From: Actinomadura physcomitrii
Lineage (GTDB): Bacteria; Actinomycetota; Actinomycetes; Streptosporangiales; Streptosporangiaceae
Reading direction: 5' to 3'
Assembly (NCBI RefSeq): GCF_008923205.2
Contig: NZ_WBMS02000043.1
Coordinates: 1 to 64,000 of the forward strand
DNA: 64,000 nucleotides
Position numbers and translations under genes: made by a program. Shown here in pieces: positions 1-7,718 of the stretch. The notes below the pieces were generated by a model. It was given only the letters and a program-made list of their open reading frames with translations. It was not told where the DNA came from and ran no database searches. Each line of letters starts with the position of its first letter. Positions within the stretch are counted from its first letter, which is position 1.

Positions 1-79
1 CGCCGGGTCCAGGTCCACGCCGGGGAACATCGCGGTGAACCGGTCGGCCGACCGCCGGCCCGCGCCGCACGCCGCGGCC
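1..79 (-). CDS. Possible 5' part of a gene leaving the window
   Basis: Read on the minus strand these bases are open and give a protein-like stretch (ADRFTAMFPGVDLDPA) just downstream of the MFS gene and in the same direction. I cannot place a start codon or name a family. It may be the beginning of a second gene in the exporter operon. Confidence 0.25.
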
Positions 80-1381
80 TCACGCTCCGCGGGCGGCCGC
101 GGACCGGCCGGGCCCGCCCCGGCGGCGCCGCGCCGCCGCCGCGTGCCGCGCCAGCGCCGCCGCCGCCAGCGCCCCCGCCAGCGCGCACACCCCCGCCCAC
201 CCCGCCGGCTCGTACACCCGCGCCGCCAGCCACGACCCCGCCGCCCCGCCCAGATACCCGCACGTCATGTAGGCGGTGTTCACCCGGCTGCGCGCTTCGG
301 CCCGCAACCCGTAGTTGCGGACCTGGTTGGCGACCATCCCCGACTGCATCGCCACGTCCAGCAGCAGCGACCCCGCCGCCAGCCCGCACAGCCCCACCGT
401 CCCGCCCGCGCAGCCCACCGCCAGCACCCCCGCCGCCACCACCGCCCCGGCCATCGACCACAGGTTCACCGCGTCCGCGCCCCGCCGGTCGGCAACCCGC
501 CCCGCCACCGGCGTGCACGCCATCGTCACCGCGTTCACCAGCGCCAGCGCCCCCACCGCCGGCGCGCCCAGCCCGTAGCGGGGACCCGCCAGCAGCAGCG
601 CCACCCCCGTCCACACCGCCGAGAACGCCCCGAACACCGCCGCCTGGTAGAAGCACGACCGGCGCAGGTCCGGCTCCTGCCACAGCAGCGCCGGCGGCTG
701 CAGCAGCAGCCGCCGGTACCGCTGCCCCGACGGCGGCACCGTCACCGGCAGCGCCCGCGCCAGCACCACCGCCAGCACGGCGGCCAGCGCCGCCGCCGCC
801 AGATACGGCGACCGCCACCCCAGCCACTGCGCCAGCGGCCCGCCCAGCGCCCGCGACAGCAGCATCCCGCCCAGCGACCCGCTCAGCAGCACCCCGCTGA
901 CCAGCCCCCGCCGCGACGCCGGCACCAGCCCCGCCGCCATCGGCCCCACCACCGGCGCGACCACCGTCGCCGCGCCCGCCGCGGCGCTCGCCGCCAGCAG
1001 CACCCCCGCCCCCGGCGCCGCGCCCGCCGCCGCCAGCGCCGCCGCCGTCACCGCCAGCAGCACCACGACCAGCCGCCGGTGCGGCACCCGGTCGCCCAGC
1101 GGCACCAGCAGGAAGATCCCCGCCGCGTACCCCAGCTGCGCCGCCGACACCGCCTCCGCCGCCGTCCCCGCGCCCACCCTCAGCCCCGCCGCGACCGCCG
1201 GAGCCGCCGCCTGCGGGAAGTACACGTTCCCGACCGCGACACCGCACGTCACCGCCAGCAGCCCGATCACCCCGCGGCCCGCCCCGCCCCGCCCGGACAC
1301 GGCCCCCTCGGACACGGCCCCCTCGGACACGGCGGCGCCCGCCGCGCTCATCGCCTTCGCTGCGCTCGTCGTCATGCCCAC
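80..1381 (-). CDS. MFS transporter, 12-helix type
   Basis: The 433-residue protein is almost entirely hydrophobic and fits a 12-segment major facilitator that exports small molecules by proton antiport. After a charged N-terminus, the helices begin near residue 38. A short basic loop (GDRVPHRR) lies between helices 2 and 3, where the family has its GxxxD(R/K)xGR signature, and a long loop splits the two halves. The N-terminal tail carries a repeated AVSEG unit made by a 15-base tandem repeat. The gene is divergent from an ArsR-type regulator 51 bases away, which probably controls it. The substrate is unknown. The family call is firm, but sugar, drug or metabolite export cannot be told apart. 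Confidence 0.85.
   Translation of the reverse strand: MGMTTSAAKAMSAAGAAVSEGAVSEGAVSGRGGAGRGVIGLLAVTCGVAVGNVYFPQAAAPAVAAGLRVGAGTAAEAVSAAQLGYAAGIFLLVPLGDRVPHRRLVVVLLAVTAAALAAAGAAPGAGVLLAASAAAGAATVVAPVVGPMAAGLVPASRRGLVSGVLLSGSLGGMLLSRALGGPLAQWLGWRSPYLAAAALAAVLAVVLARALPVTVPPSGQRYRRLLLQPPALLWQEPDLRRSCFYQAAVFGAFSAVWTGVALLLAGPRYGLGAPAVGALALVNAVTMACTPVAGRVADRRGADAVNLWSMAGAVVAAGVLAVGCAGGTVGLCGLAAGSLLLDVAMQSGMVANQVRNYGLRAEARSRVNTAYMTCGYLGGAAGSWLAARVYEPAGWAGVCALAGALAAAALARHAAAARRRRGGPGRSAAARGA
1296..1332. repeat. 15-base tandem repeat inside the MFS N-terminus
   Basis: The unit GACACGGCCCCCTCG occurs twice in full and then in part. It encodes a repeated AVSEG in the cytoplasmic tail of the MFS protein. 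The repeat number could change by slippage without breaking the frame. Confidence 0.8.
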
Positions 1382-1432
1382 GAGTCGACCGCGGTGGCCC
1401 CGGCGCCGGGAAACGATGTAGCGTGGCGCTTA

Positions 1433-2461
1433 ATGATCCGTTTCGTGCTCGGCGTCGAGGATCTCGCCGACACCCGCTTCGCGCTGTCGCCCCTCGGCGA
1501 GACCATGGAGAGCCTGCGGGTCCTGCGCGACCCCGGCCGCTACGCGCTGCAGCTGCCGTGGCGGCGCGACGCCCTGCGGCGCCTCGCCGGCGCCGACACC
1601 GCGCTGCTGATGGCGCTGGTCGGCGACCGGCACGCCATCCCCGACCACCTCACCCCCCGGCCCGCGGCGTTCGCCCCCGCCTTCGACGACCAGCTCGCCG
1701 CCGCCCGCGCCGCCCCGCCCGCCCGCGTCCGCCGCGACCTGCTCGCCGTGCACGCCCCCGGCCCGCCGCCCGCCGCGCTCGCCGACGCCGCCGGCGACGA
1801 CGCGCGCGTCGCCCGCCTCAACGACGCGATCTGCGACGGGCTGCGCCGCTACTGGCACACCGCCGTGCGGCCGCACTGGCCGCAGATCCGGCTCGTGCTC
1901 GAGGCCGACATGACCTACCGCGCCCGCCGCCTGGCCACCGGCGGCGCCCGCGCCCTGTTCGCCGGCATGCACCCCAACCTGCGCTGGGACGACGGCGTCC
2001 TGCACATCGACAAGATGATCGGCCGGCACACCGTGCACGCCGCCGGGCGCGGCCTGCTGCTGGTCCCCTCGGCGTTCGCGCACAAGCCCGCCCCGCCCGT
2101 CAGCCCCGACGAGGCGCCCCTGCTGGTGTATCCCAGCCGCGGCGTCGCCACCCTGTGGCGCCCCGCCGCCGACGCCGCCGACACCGAAGAAGCCGGGGGC
2201 GGTGGTGCGCTGGCGGCGCTGCTCGGGGCGCCGCGGGCCCGGCTGCTCGGCATGCTCGGCGAACCCCTGCCCACCGTGGAGATCGCCCGCCGCCTGTCGG
2301 TCACCCCCAGCGCCGTCTCCCAGCACTTGAAGATCCTGCACGCCGCCGGGCTCGTCACCCGCGCCCGCGACGGCCGCCACATGCTGTACCGGCGCAGCGC
2401 CCTCGGCGACCACCTCACCGACCCCACCCCCCGAACCTCCCGCGTGTTCGAACAAACGTGA
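1433..2461 (+). CDS. ArsR-type winged-helix regulator with an N-terminal DUF5937-like domain
   Basis: This 342-residue protein has a long N-terminal part (about 1-240, opening MIRFVLGVEDLADTRFALSP) typical of the actinobacterial DUF5937 group. It ends in an ArsR-like helix-turn-helix (about 265-330, with TVEIARRLSVTPSAVSQHLK). Such proteins repress a neighbouring transporter until a ligand binds. The ATG at 1433 is chosen because homology begins at once. A TAGCGT -10-like box about 9 bases upstream would make the mRNA leaderless. A small AGCG-TGG-CGCT palindrome (1420-1430) sits at the start. Its likely target is the divergent MFS gene. The ligand is unknown. Confidence 0.85.
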   Translation: MIRFVLGVEDLADTRFALSPLGETMESLRVLRDPGRYALQLPWRRDALRRLAGADTALLMALVGDRHAIPDHLTPRPAAFAPAFDDQLAAARAAPPARVRRDLLAVHAPGPPPAALADAAGDDARVARLNDAICDGLRRYWHTAVRPHWPQIRLVLEADMTYRARRLATGGARALFAGMHPNLRWDDGVLHIDKMIGRHTVHAAGRGLLLVPSAFAHKPAPPVSPDEAPLLVYPSRGVATLWRPAADAADTEEAGGGGALAALLGAPRARLLGMLGEPLPTVEIARRLSVTPSAVSQHLKILHAAGLVTRARDGRHMLYRRSALGDHLTDPTPRTSRVFEQT

Positions 2462-2506
2462 TATGTGTTGGAAGCATTGTTGAGCGAACACCGCCAGGGG
2501 GCCGTC

Positions 2507-3097
2507 ATGGAATGGGTCGTCGTCGACTACGGCGAGGTCGTCTGCCAGGCGCCGCCCGAGGACGCCGCCGCCCGCCTCGCCGGCACCGTCGGCGGCGACC
2601 CCGCCGCGTTCTGGGACGCCTACTGGAGCGGCCGCGCCGCCTACGACCTCGGCACCGTCGACGCCGCCGGCTACTGGGGCGAGCTGTGCGGGCGCCTCGG
2701 CCGCGCCGCCACCCCCGCCCTGCTGGAGGTGCTGGTCCGCCTCGACCTGCAGATGTGGTCCCACCTGGACGAGGGCACCCTGCAGATCCTGCGCGAGCTG
2801 GACGCCCGCCGCGTCCCCCTGGCGCTGCTGTCCAACGCGCCGCTGGAGATGGCCCGCCACATCGAGGCCGCGCCGTTCGCCGCGCTGTTCCGGCACCGGT
2901 TCTTCAGCGCCGACCTGCGCCTGGCCAAACCCGACCCCGCCATCTACGCGCACGTCGCCGACCGCCTGGGCGCCGCGCCCGCCGACCTGACCTTCGTCGA
3001 CGACCGCCCCGCCAACGTCGAGGCCGCCCGCGCCGCCGGACTGCGCGCGCTGCTGTTCACCGGCGCCGACCGCCTGCGCCGCGACCTCGCCCTCTGA
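2507..3097 (+). CDS. HAD-IA family hydrolase
   Basis: The 196-residue protein opens with MEWVVVDYGEVV. The Asp at residue 7 is the expected nucleophile, and the second Asp of DxD is replaced by Gly, as in the YihX-like branch. LLSNAP is motif II, the AKPDPAIY lysine is motif III, and FVDDRPANVEAA is motif IV. A helical cap of about 80 residues lies between motifs I and II. The ATG at 2507 follows an AGGGGG ribosome site and fits the domain edge better than the GTG at 2465. It lies 45 bases after the ArsR gene on the same strand. It is a cytoplasmic phosphatase or dehalogenase-like enzyme with no known substrate. Confidence 0.85.
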   Translation: MEWVVVDYGEVVCQAPPEDAAARLAGTVGGDPAAFWDAYWSGRAAYDLGTVDAAGYWGELCGRLGRAATPALLEVLVRLDLQMWSHLDEGTLQILRELDARRVPLALLSNAPLEMARHIEAAPFAALFRHRFFSADLRLAKPDPAIYAHVADRLGAAPADLTFVDDRPANVEAARAAGLRALLFTGADRLRRDLAL

Positions 3098-3294
3098 CCG
3101 CCCCCGGCGCGCTCACGGCGCATCATCGGCTCCTCGGACACCCAGGCGAACCGACCGGACACAGTGACCGGGTGCTCGAAGATCGCAACGATCAGAGGCG
3201 GGCGGCGAAAGGGACGCGGCGGGAGGGTGAGGCACCACACGGACATCGGCGTTCCGTCCGAACCACGGCAACGGATGCGTAACAATGGCTCGCT

Positions 3295-4899
3295 ATGGCA
3301 TGGCGAACGGGGACCCGGATCCGGGCGGCGGCGGTGCTGGCGGCCGGCGCGGTGGCGAGCGCGGCGGGCTGCGGCGTGCCCGCCTTCGGCGGCGGCGACG
3401 GCGACCGCGCCGGCCCCGTCACCGCCGGCGACAGGCCCGAATGCCCCAAGGCCGCCGCGCCCGACGGCGACGGCGCCGCCCGCCAGGTCCGCGGCATGTG
3501 GATCGCGACCGTCGGCAACACCGACTGGCCCACCGAGCCCGGCCGGCCCGCCGCCGTCCAGCAAAAGCAGTTCACCCGCCTGCTCGACACCGCCAAGGCG
3601 ATGAACCTCAACGCGGTGTACGTGCAGATCCGCCCCGACTCCGACGCCTTCTACCCCTCCCCGTACGAGCCGTGGTCGCAGTGGCTCACCGGCACCCAGG
3701 GCAAGGACCCCGGCTACGACCCGCTCGCCTTCATGGTGGCGCAGGCGCACGCGCGGAACCTGGAGTTCCACGCCTGGTTCAACCCCTACCGCGTCAGCTC
3801 GCAGGATGATGTGAAGAAGCTCGCCGCGAGCAGCCCCGCCCGCCGCCACCCCGACTGGGTCCGCCGATACGGCGGCGGCCTGTGGTACGACCCCGGCCTG
3901 CCGCAGGTCCGCGACCTGGCGACCAAGGCCGTCCTGGACGTCGTGCACAAGTACGACATCGACGCCGTCCACTTCGACGACTACTTCTATCCCTACCCCG
4001 AGGACGGCGACTTCCCCGACGCCGCCACCTACAAGGCCTACGGCAAGGGCCTGTCCAGGGCGGACTGGCGGCGCCGCAACGTCGACACCCTCGTGCAGAC
4101 CCTGTCGCAGCAGATCCACCAGGCCAAACCCTGGGTGCGGTTCGGCATCAGCCCGTTCGGGGTGTGGCGCAACAAGTCCACCGACCCCGACGGGTCGGCC
4201 ACCAGCGCCCTGCAGAGCTACGACGACATCTACGCCGACACCCGCGGCTGGATCAAAAAGGGCTGGCTGGACTACGTCACCCCGCAGCTGTACTGGCCCA
4301 TCGGCGACCCCCGCGCCGACTACGCCGAGCTGCTCGCCTGGTGGGCCCGCCAGGTCAAGGGCACCGAAGTGCAGCTGACCATCGGGCAGGCCGGCTACCG
4401 CGTCGGCGAGCCCGGCGCCTGGCGCGACCCCGGCGAACTGTCGCGCCACCTCACCCTGAACCGCAAGTACCCGCAGGTCCGCGGCGACGTGTTCTTCAGC
4501 GCCGCCGACATCGCCGCCGACCGCCGCGGGTTCGCCTCCCGCATCCGCGACGACCACTACTCCCGCCCCGCGATCCCGCCCGCCGTCACCGGACGCGGCG
4601 GGCACGCCCCGCCCCCCGTCAAGGACACCCGCGCCGTCCCCGACCGCACCGGCGTCAAGGTGCAGTGGCGGCCCTCGGACGGCGCGGTGTCCTACGCGGT
4701 GTACCGCGCCGACGGCAGGACCGCCGGATGCGCGCCGCTGGGCGGCGCCCGCCTGATCGCCGACGTCCGCGGCGGCGGCGTCATCGACCCCTCCGCCAAG
4801 ACCGGACGCTCCTACACCTACTACGTCACCGCCCTGGACCGCCTCCACCACGAGAGCGCTCCCGCGCGCGGGGCAACGGTTACCGCCGCCGAAGGATAA
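3295..4899 (+). CDS. Secreted GHL10 (family-10-like) glycoside hydrolase lipoprotein
   Basis: The 534-residue product has a basic N-terminus, a hydrophobic core and a lipobox SAAGC (Cys 26), so it is probably anchored outside the membrane. From about residue 60 it matches the GHL10 / DUF187 barrel: QVRGMWIATVGNTDWP, then LNAVYVQIRPDSDAFYPS, FHAWFNPYRVS and VHFDDYFYPYP. The acidic residues of the last motif are likely active-site groups. The tail (about 430-530) is a fibronectin-III-like domain (VKVQWRPSDGAVSYAVYR). Relatives in Gram-positive bacteria are linked to peptidoglycan or polysaccharide cleavage. The true substrate is not shown here. The ATG at 3295 gives the proper signal peptide. 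Confidence 0.88.
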   Translation: MAWRTGTRIRAAAVLAAGAVASAAGCGVPAFGGGDGDRAGPVTAGDRPECPKAAAPDGDGAARQVRGMWIATVGNTDWPTEPGRPAAVQQKQFTRLLDTAKAMNLNAVYVQIRPDSDAFYPSPYEPWSQWLTGTQGKDPGYDPLAFMVAQAHARNLEFHAWFNPYRVSSQDDVKKLAASSPARRHPDWVRRYGGGLWYDPGLPQVRDLATKAVLDVVHKYDIDAVHFDDYFYPYPEDGDFPDAATYKAYGKGLSRADWRRRNVDTLVQTLSQQIHQAKPWVRFGISPFGVWRNKSTDPDGSATSALQSYDDIYADTRGWIKKGWLDYVTPQLYWPIGDPRADYAELLAWWARQVKGTEVQLTIGQAGYRVGEPGAWRDPGELSRHLTLNRKYPQVRGDVFFSAADIAADRRGFASRIRDDHYSRPAIPPAVTGRGGHAPPPVKDTRAVPDRTGVKVQWRPSDGAVSYAVYRADGRTAGCAPLGGARLIADVRGGGVIDPSAKTGRSYTYYVTALDRLHHESAPARGATVTAAEG

Positions 4900-4955
4900 T
4901 GATCATGCTCTGTGGGGAGGAACACAGCACTGCCCGCCCCCCGGAGGTACGAAGC

Positions 4956-5159
4956 ATGGCGCTGTCGATGGAGGAACAGCGGATCCTCACCCAGATCGAG
5001 GTCCGCCTCAGCGAGGACGACCCGCGGCTGGCCGGCCGCCTCGCACGGCTCGGCACCCCCCGCGGCCGCCGCGCCAAGGTGATCACCGCGGCGGCGGTCG
5101 CCGTCGTCGTGGTCCTGGCGGCCGCCGGAGCCGCGATCGCCGCCGCCCTTCTGCAGTGA
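4956..5159 (+). CDS. DUF3040 small membrane protein
   Basis: This 67-residue protein starts MALSMEEQRILTQIEVRLSE, the hallmark of the actinobacterial DUF3040 family, and has one membrane helix (about 43-65). A GGAGG site lies 8 bases before the ATG at 4956. DUF3040 proteins usually have two helices, so this is a short, single-helix form. It lies 56 bases after the GHL10 gene in the same direction, and a strong hairpin follows. Its function is not known. Confidence 0.85.
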   Translation: MALSMEEQRILTQIEVRLSEDDPRLAGRLARLGTPRGRRAKVITAAAVAVVVVLAAAGAAIAAALLQ

Positions 5160-5299
5160 CCCGCCCCGCCACCCGCCCCGGCCGCCCGCCGCCCCCGCCA
5201 CCGGCGGCCGCCGCCCCCGCACGCACCCGCCCCTGAACACCCGCCCCGCCCTACGGGCAGCGCCGCTCCGCCGCCCGCACCCCGCCCGGAGACGGCGAA

Positions 5300-5342
5300 C
5301 GCCGAGGCCCCGGCGAGAACGGATCTCGCCGGGGCCTCGGCG
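5300..5342 (+). terminator. Perfect 19-bp hairpin after the DUF3040 gene
   Basis: Bases 5300-5318 and 5324-5342 are perfect inverted copies with a 5-base loop. There is no T-run, as is usual in high-G+C actinobacteria. The position, about 140 bases past the DUF3040 stop and before the next gene, fits a transcription terminator. Confidence 0.75.
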
Positions 5343-5701
5343 CTCAGGCCGGTGTGGTGGTCGCCTCACGGCGAAAGGCACAACGGGGTTCCAGCCCGGA
5401 CCGTACGGACCGGCGGTATTCCCCGAAGGCGTTGTGTAGAGCCCGGGGGACACATGCCACACCGACGCCACCCACCATAACGGCAACCGGGCACCGCTCA
5501 TTCCACCGGGGCCGCCCGCGCGTCCACCATCACCTCACCCGCGGGTGAGGGTTGCCTGCACCGGTGCACCGCGCCCGCGCCCGATGCGTCCCTGAAGATG
5601 AACCGACGCGGAGAACGCCGGAACCGGCCGCCGGGACGGGGAGACACCCGGCGGCGACCACCGGCCCGCGCACACCGCCGCACGGTGAGGAGACGGGGAA
5701 C
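5343..5701. other. Intergenic region with an 18-bp palindrome
   Basis: I find no gene here. It contains a perfect palindrome, CCTCACCCGCGGGTGAGG at 5533-5550, which could be an operator for the ATPase gene that starts 150 bases later. No convincing -35/-10 pair is visible. Confidence 0.5.
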
Positions 5702-6349
5702 GTGGCACCAGAGGGGAACGGCGCCGACACCGCGATCGCGGACGGCGCCGCAGCCGAAACCGGCATCGACGTCATCGAACCGACCGCCCTAGGGCGACCC
5801 GCCGCGAACGGCGGCGCGCAGGGCGGGCAGGGCGCAGAACCCGGCGGGGGGCAGGGCGCGTCCTGGGAACTGCCCGCCGAGCCGCGCACCGCGGCCCGCG
5901 CACGCGCCCTCACCGCACGGGCCCTGGACGCCTGGCACGTCACCGACCCCGGCGACGTCGACGACGTCGTCCTGATGGTCGACGAACTGGTCACCAACGC
6001 CGTCGTGCACGGCACCGGGCCCGTCCGCCTGCGCCTGCGCCTGGACGGCGGCCGCCTCACCGGCGAGGTCGGCGACGCCGACCCCGCCCCGCCGGGCGGC
6101 ATCGAGTCCGGGATCGCGCCCGGCATCGCGCGGCCGGCGCCCCCCGTCCTGGACTGGGCCGAGGCCGGCCGGGGGCTGCTGCTGGTGACCGCGCTCGCCA
6201 CCGGGTTCGGCGCGCGCTGCCACGCGGCCGGCAAGACCGTCTGGTTCACCCGCGACCTGCACGGCGCCGGCCCCGGGAACGCGCCCGTCACCGCCGCCGC
6301 CGCCGCAACGGCCCCCGCGCACGAGCCCGCGCGCCCGCCGCGCCGCTGA
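5702..6349 (+). CDS. ATP-binding anti-sigma-factor-like protein (HATPase_c_2)
   Basis: The 215-residue protein has a low-complexity N-terminus of about 60 residues. A GHKL ATPase fold of the RsbW/SpoIIAB type follows: VDELVTNAVVHGTGPV is the N-box with its DELVTNAV signature, LTGEVGDADPAPP the G1 region and EAGRGLLLVTALATGFG the G2 region. Such proteins in actinomycetes act as anti-sigma kinases or as partners of SpoIIE phosphatases. The GTG at 5702 follows a GAGGAG site and is preferred over an upstream TTG at 5552. No sigma factor or antagonist is nearby, so its partner is unknown. Confidence 0.85.
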   Translation: MAPEGNGADTAIADGAAAETGIDVIEPTALGRPAANGGAQGGQGAEPGGGQGASWELPAEPRTAARARALTARALDAWHVTDPGDVDDVVLMVDELVTNAVVHGTGPVRLRLRLDGGRLTGEVGDADPAPPGGIESGIAPGIARPAPPVLDWAEAGRGLLLVTALATGFGARCHAAGKTVWFTRDLHGAGPGNAPVTAAAAATAPAHEPARPPRR

Positions 6350-6484
6350 CCGCCCCGCCGACCGTGCCGCCCGGCGCCGCGCTGGTGCTCCATGAACACC
6401 TGCGGCAACCGCGCCAAGAAGGACGCCCTGCACGCCCGCGGCCACACCACCGCCTGACCCGGCCCGGACCACCCCCCGCCCGGG

Positions 6485-7612
6485 TCAGGCCTGCAGCGGG
6501 CAGCGGTCCACCACCCAGACCTCCTCCTCATCACCCGACGGCGGCCGCGGCGGCTCGTCGGTCAGCCGGTCCAGATGCCACTCGATGTGCGCCAGCGGAC
6601 CCCGCCAGCCCGCCAGCAGATCCGCCAGCGGACGCGGCGGACCCGGCGGCCCGTACGGCCGCGGATCGGGCAGCTCCCCCTCCCACAGCGCGTCGTCGCA
6701 GTCCGCCGCCCAGTGCGCCGCCGCCTCCAGCACCTGGTTCAGGTCCCGCGCCAGATCCCCCAGCGACCGCGGCGCCATCGCGTCCTGGATCATCCGCTCA
6801 CGCGCGTCATAGGGCAGCTCCCGGTCGAACACCGCCGGGAACGGCGGGCGCCGCCCCTCCAGCACCGGATCCTCACCGGTCGCCGCCGCCCGGATCGCCG
6901 CCAGCTGCCAGCGCGTCCACTCCGCCAGATGCCCCAGCACCCCGCGCAGCGTCGCCGCACCCGCACCGCCGCCGCGCACCTGCCCGGCCGCCTCCCGCAG
7001 CCGCGACCGCACCAACTCCAGCCGGTCCAGCGTCCACACCCGGGCCCGCACCGCACCCGCCGCGCCGCCGCGCAGCGCGTCCGCCGCGGGACGCGGCATC
7101 GGCACCCGCAGCGCCGCCAGCAGCCCGTCCAGGTCCCGCACGTCCGCGCCGCGCCCCGACAGCACCGCCGCGCCCACCCGGTCCAGCCGGAACATCCGCG
7201 GCCCGTCCCGCATCAGGCACCACCCCACCAGGTACTCCCCGTAGGGGGCGGTGACCAGCCCGTGCGCCTCCACGTCCCGGAAACTGCGCGCGCCCGCCCG
7301 ATCGGTGTAGGCGAGCCGGACGACGCGCCGCCGCCGCACCGCCTCGGCGATGGTGTCGCGGACCGGGCCCATCAGCGACGCGACCTGCCCCAGCGGCTCC
7401 GGCTCCGCGGGCTCCTCCAGCACGTACCCGCGGCGGCCCCGCGGCCGGACCGCGAGCCCGCCGTGCGTCAGCAGCTCCAGGTCGCGGCGCACCGTCCGCT
7501 CGCTGACCTGCAGCCGCGCGGCCAGCTCCCGCGGCTGCAGCGGCTCGGGCGAGGCCGCGCGCAGCTCCGCGACCAGCGCCAGGAGCCGGTCCACCCGGTC
7601 GACACGCTCCAT
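6485..7612 (-). CDS. WYL/YafY-type regulator with an extra C-terminal helical domain
   Basis: Residues 1-60 form a DeoR-like winged helix (LQPRELAARLQVSERTVRRDLE). Residues about 70-170 form a WYL domain (VVRLAYTDRAGARSFR, then YLVGWCLMRDGPRMFRLDRV). Instead of the usual WCX tail, residues about 190-355 look like a four-helix bundle with LGHLAEWTRWQL and a late HIEWHLDRL, resembling DinB/ClbS/MDMPI-type metal-binding bundles. WYL domains sense nucleic acid or nucleotide ligands. The second domain could be a small-molecule sensor. The gene is in line behind the 982-residue AAA-like gene. The fold of the third domain is my inference. Confidence 0.8.
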   Translation of the reverse strand: MERVDRVDRLLALVAELRAASPEPLQPRELAARLQVSERTVRRDLELLTHGGLAVRPRGRRGYVLEEPAEPEPLGQVASLMGPVRDTIAEAVRRRRVVRLAYTDRAGARSFRDVEAHGLVTAPYGEYLVGWCLMRDGPRMFRLDRVGAAVLSGRGADVRDLDGLLAALRVPMPRPAADALRGGAAGAVRARVWTLDRLELVRSRLREAAGQVRGGGAGAATLRGVLGHLAEWTRWQLAAIRAAATGEDPVLEGRRPPFPAVFDRELPYDARERMIQDAMAPRSLGDLARDLNQVLEAAAHWAADCDDALWEGELPDPRPYGPPGPPRPLADLLAGWRGPLAHIEWHLDRLTDEPPRPPSGDEEEVWVVDRCPLQA

Positions 7613-7718
7613 ACGGCCATCGTGACCGGCGCCGCCGACATTATGCGGCGGTGAAGACGCCTGTAACCCTTACGCCACAGGCGACCTGCGCCTTCCGGCC
7701 CGTCCCGGCGCCGGCGGG

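Noticed and set aside
35..1432. Long open frame on the plus strand opposite the MFS gene
   Set aside because: Its product is Arg/Pro/His-rich low-complexity sequence, as expected for the reverse of a high-G+C gene. The real protein begins at the ATG at 1433.
2944..4851. 635-residue open frame on the minus strand
   Set aside because: It lies opposite the HAD and GHL10 genes, which have clear motifs. The minus product is Gly/Val/Ala-rich without any family signal.
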